From Amphiduros pacificus (lineage: Eukaryota > Annelida > Polychaeta > Phyllodocida > Hesionidae), in NCBI GenBank assembly GCA_949316495.1, contig OX439004.1, forward strand, positions 54,282,159 through 54,346,158: a stretch of DNA of 64,000 nt, given 5' to 3'. The notes below the pieces were generated by a model. The model was not told the origin of the DNA. It made no database searches and was given only the letters and a program-made list of their open reading frames with translations. The position numbers and the translations under genes were made by a program. Shown here one piece after another: positions 63,496-64,000 of the stretch. Position 1 is the first letter of the stretch. Each line of letters opens with the position of its first letter.

Positions 63496-64000
63496 AATGT
63501 AGTCATATCATGTGTTTTTAGATTTTGAATCATCAGGCTCCAAGCTAACGTTGTAAATGTCATCACTTCAAGCCGTCTATTGTGATGGTCATGTTGACAA
63601 ATAAAATCAGTCTGTGCATATAACTGTACATAAAACTGTTAGGATACAATTTCACTCTAATAAAATGTTAATCAAATCAGTGAATGCTAAGTACGCTGCT
63701 ATAGAATACAGAAATGATATTATTAGTATTCATAATGCGCCCTATACACATTGATGAGCGAATAATATGACCTTGCCTCTTTGTCCACCACAACTGTCTG
63801 TCAATCCTCGCCTTGCTCCGTCTTCAGCAACCCTGGTCCTCATCAAAACACCATCTATAGACACGTTCACATAAACAATGTGATTAAACGACACCTGTAT
63901 TGCAACCGATGTCAATGTAACGCCAATGAGATGGGGACTTTTCTGTAATTCAATTTGTCACGTGTCATATTAAGCTCCTAATAATGATCCTAAATTACTT
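63496..64000. other. Intergenic; no gene recognised
   Basis: No coding pattern or repeat seen to the end of the window. Confidence 0.4.

Overview
The window is animal nuclear DNA: AT-rich, with spliced genes carrying canonical GT/AG introns, an APE-type LINE, tRNA-derived SINEs and an exceptional load of minisatellites. The SINE tail (AAACAAAC repeats after a 'TTGAAAGTGATGTAAAACCCC' end) resembles SINEs I know from molluscs. Together with two secreted cysteine-domain genes carrying acidic, Tyr/Pro-rich tails, as in shell or extracellular-matrix proteins, this suggests a lophotrochozoan, most likely a mollusc. The species cannot be named from the sequence.

Layout. (1) 1.5-4.1 kb: the 3' part of a single-pass membrane protein gene: a sushi/CCP exon, a linker exon, a transmembrane exon and two alternative last coding exons in the same splice phase, giving a proline-rich tail or a tyrosine-containing tail. 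(2) 3.19-14.73 kb: a ~5.76 kb direct tandem duplication that copies only the terminal exons and their 3' flank. Its first ~4.6 kb look identical between copies and its last ~1.1 kb carry about fifteen differences. (3) 14.7-31.9 kb: a gene-poor stretch with small minisatellites, one candidate 49-codon ORF and a GC-richer possible regulatory island. (4) 31.9-45.8 kb: a minisatellite field with arrays of about 21, 44, 42, 41, 18, 37/44 and 38 bp, interrupted by a ~1.77 kb element with terminal inverted repeats. The long ORFs here, on both strands, are artefacts of the repeats.

(5) 46.5-60.2 kb: two same-strand genes for secreted proteins. Gene A (691 aa) has a signal peptide, one four-Cys chitin-binding-like domain and a 616-residue disordered Glu/Pro/Tyr/Arg tail in one exon. 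Gene B (219 aa) has a signal peptide, two related Cys domains and a short acidic tail. Their first introns share phase and acceptor sequence, so they look like diverged tandem paralogues. (6) Between them (about 51.4-56.46 kb) lies a nearly whole LINE. ORF1 and ORF2 lie in one frame separated by a single TAG, and ORF2 has no upstream AUG. A 320-bp SINE with perfect 12-bp target duplications interrupts ORF2. (7) 60.2-64 kb: intergenic, with a SINE 3' fragment, a perfect 14-bp-arm palindrome and a 21-bp array.

The host genes therefore encode one membrane receptor-like protein and two extracellular-matrix-like proteins. Most other content is repeat-derived. Exon boundaries come from reading splice sites and frames by eye, and domain names come from Cys patterns and motifs, not from searches.
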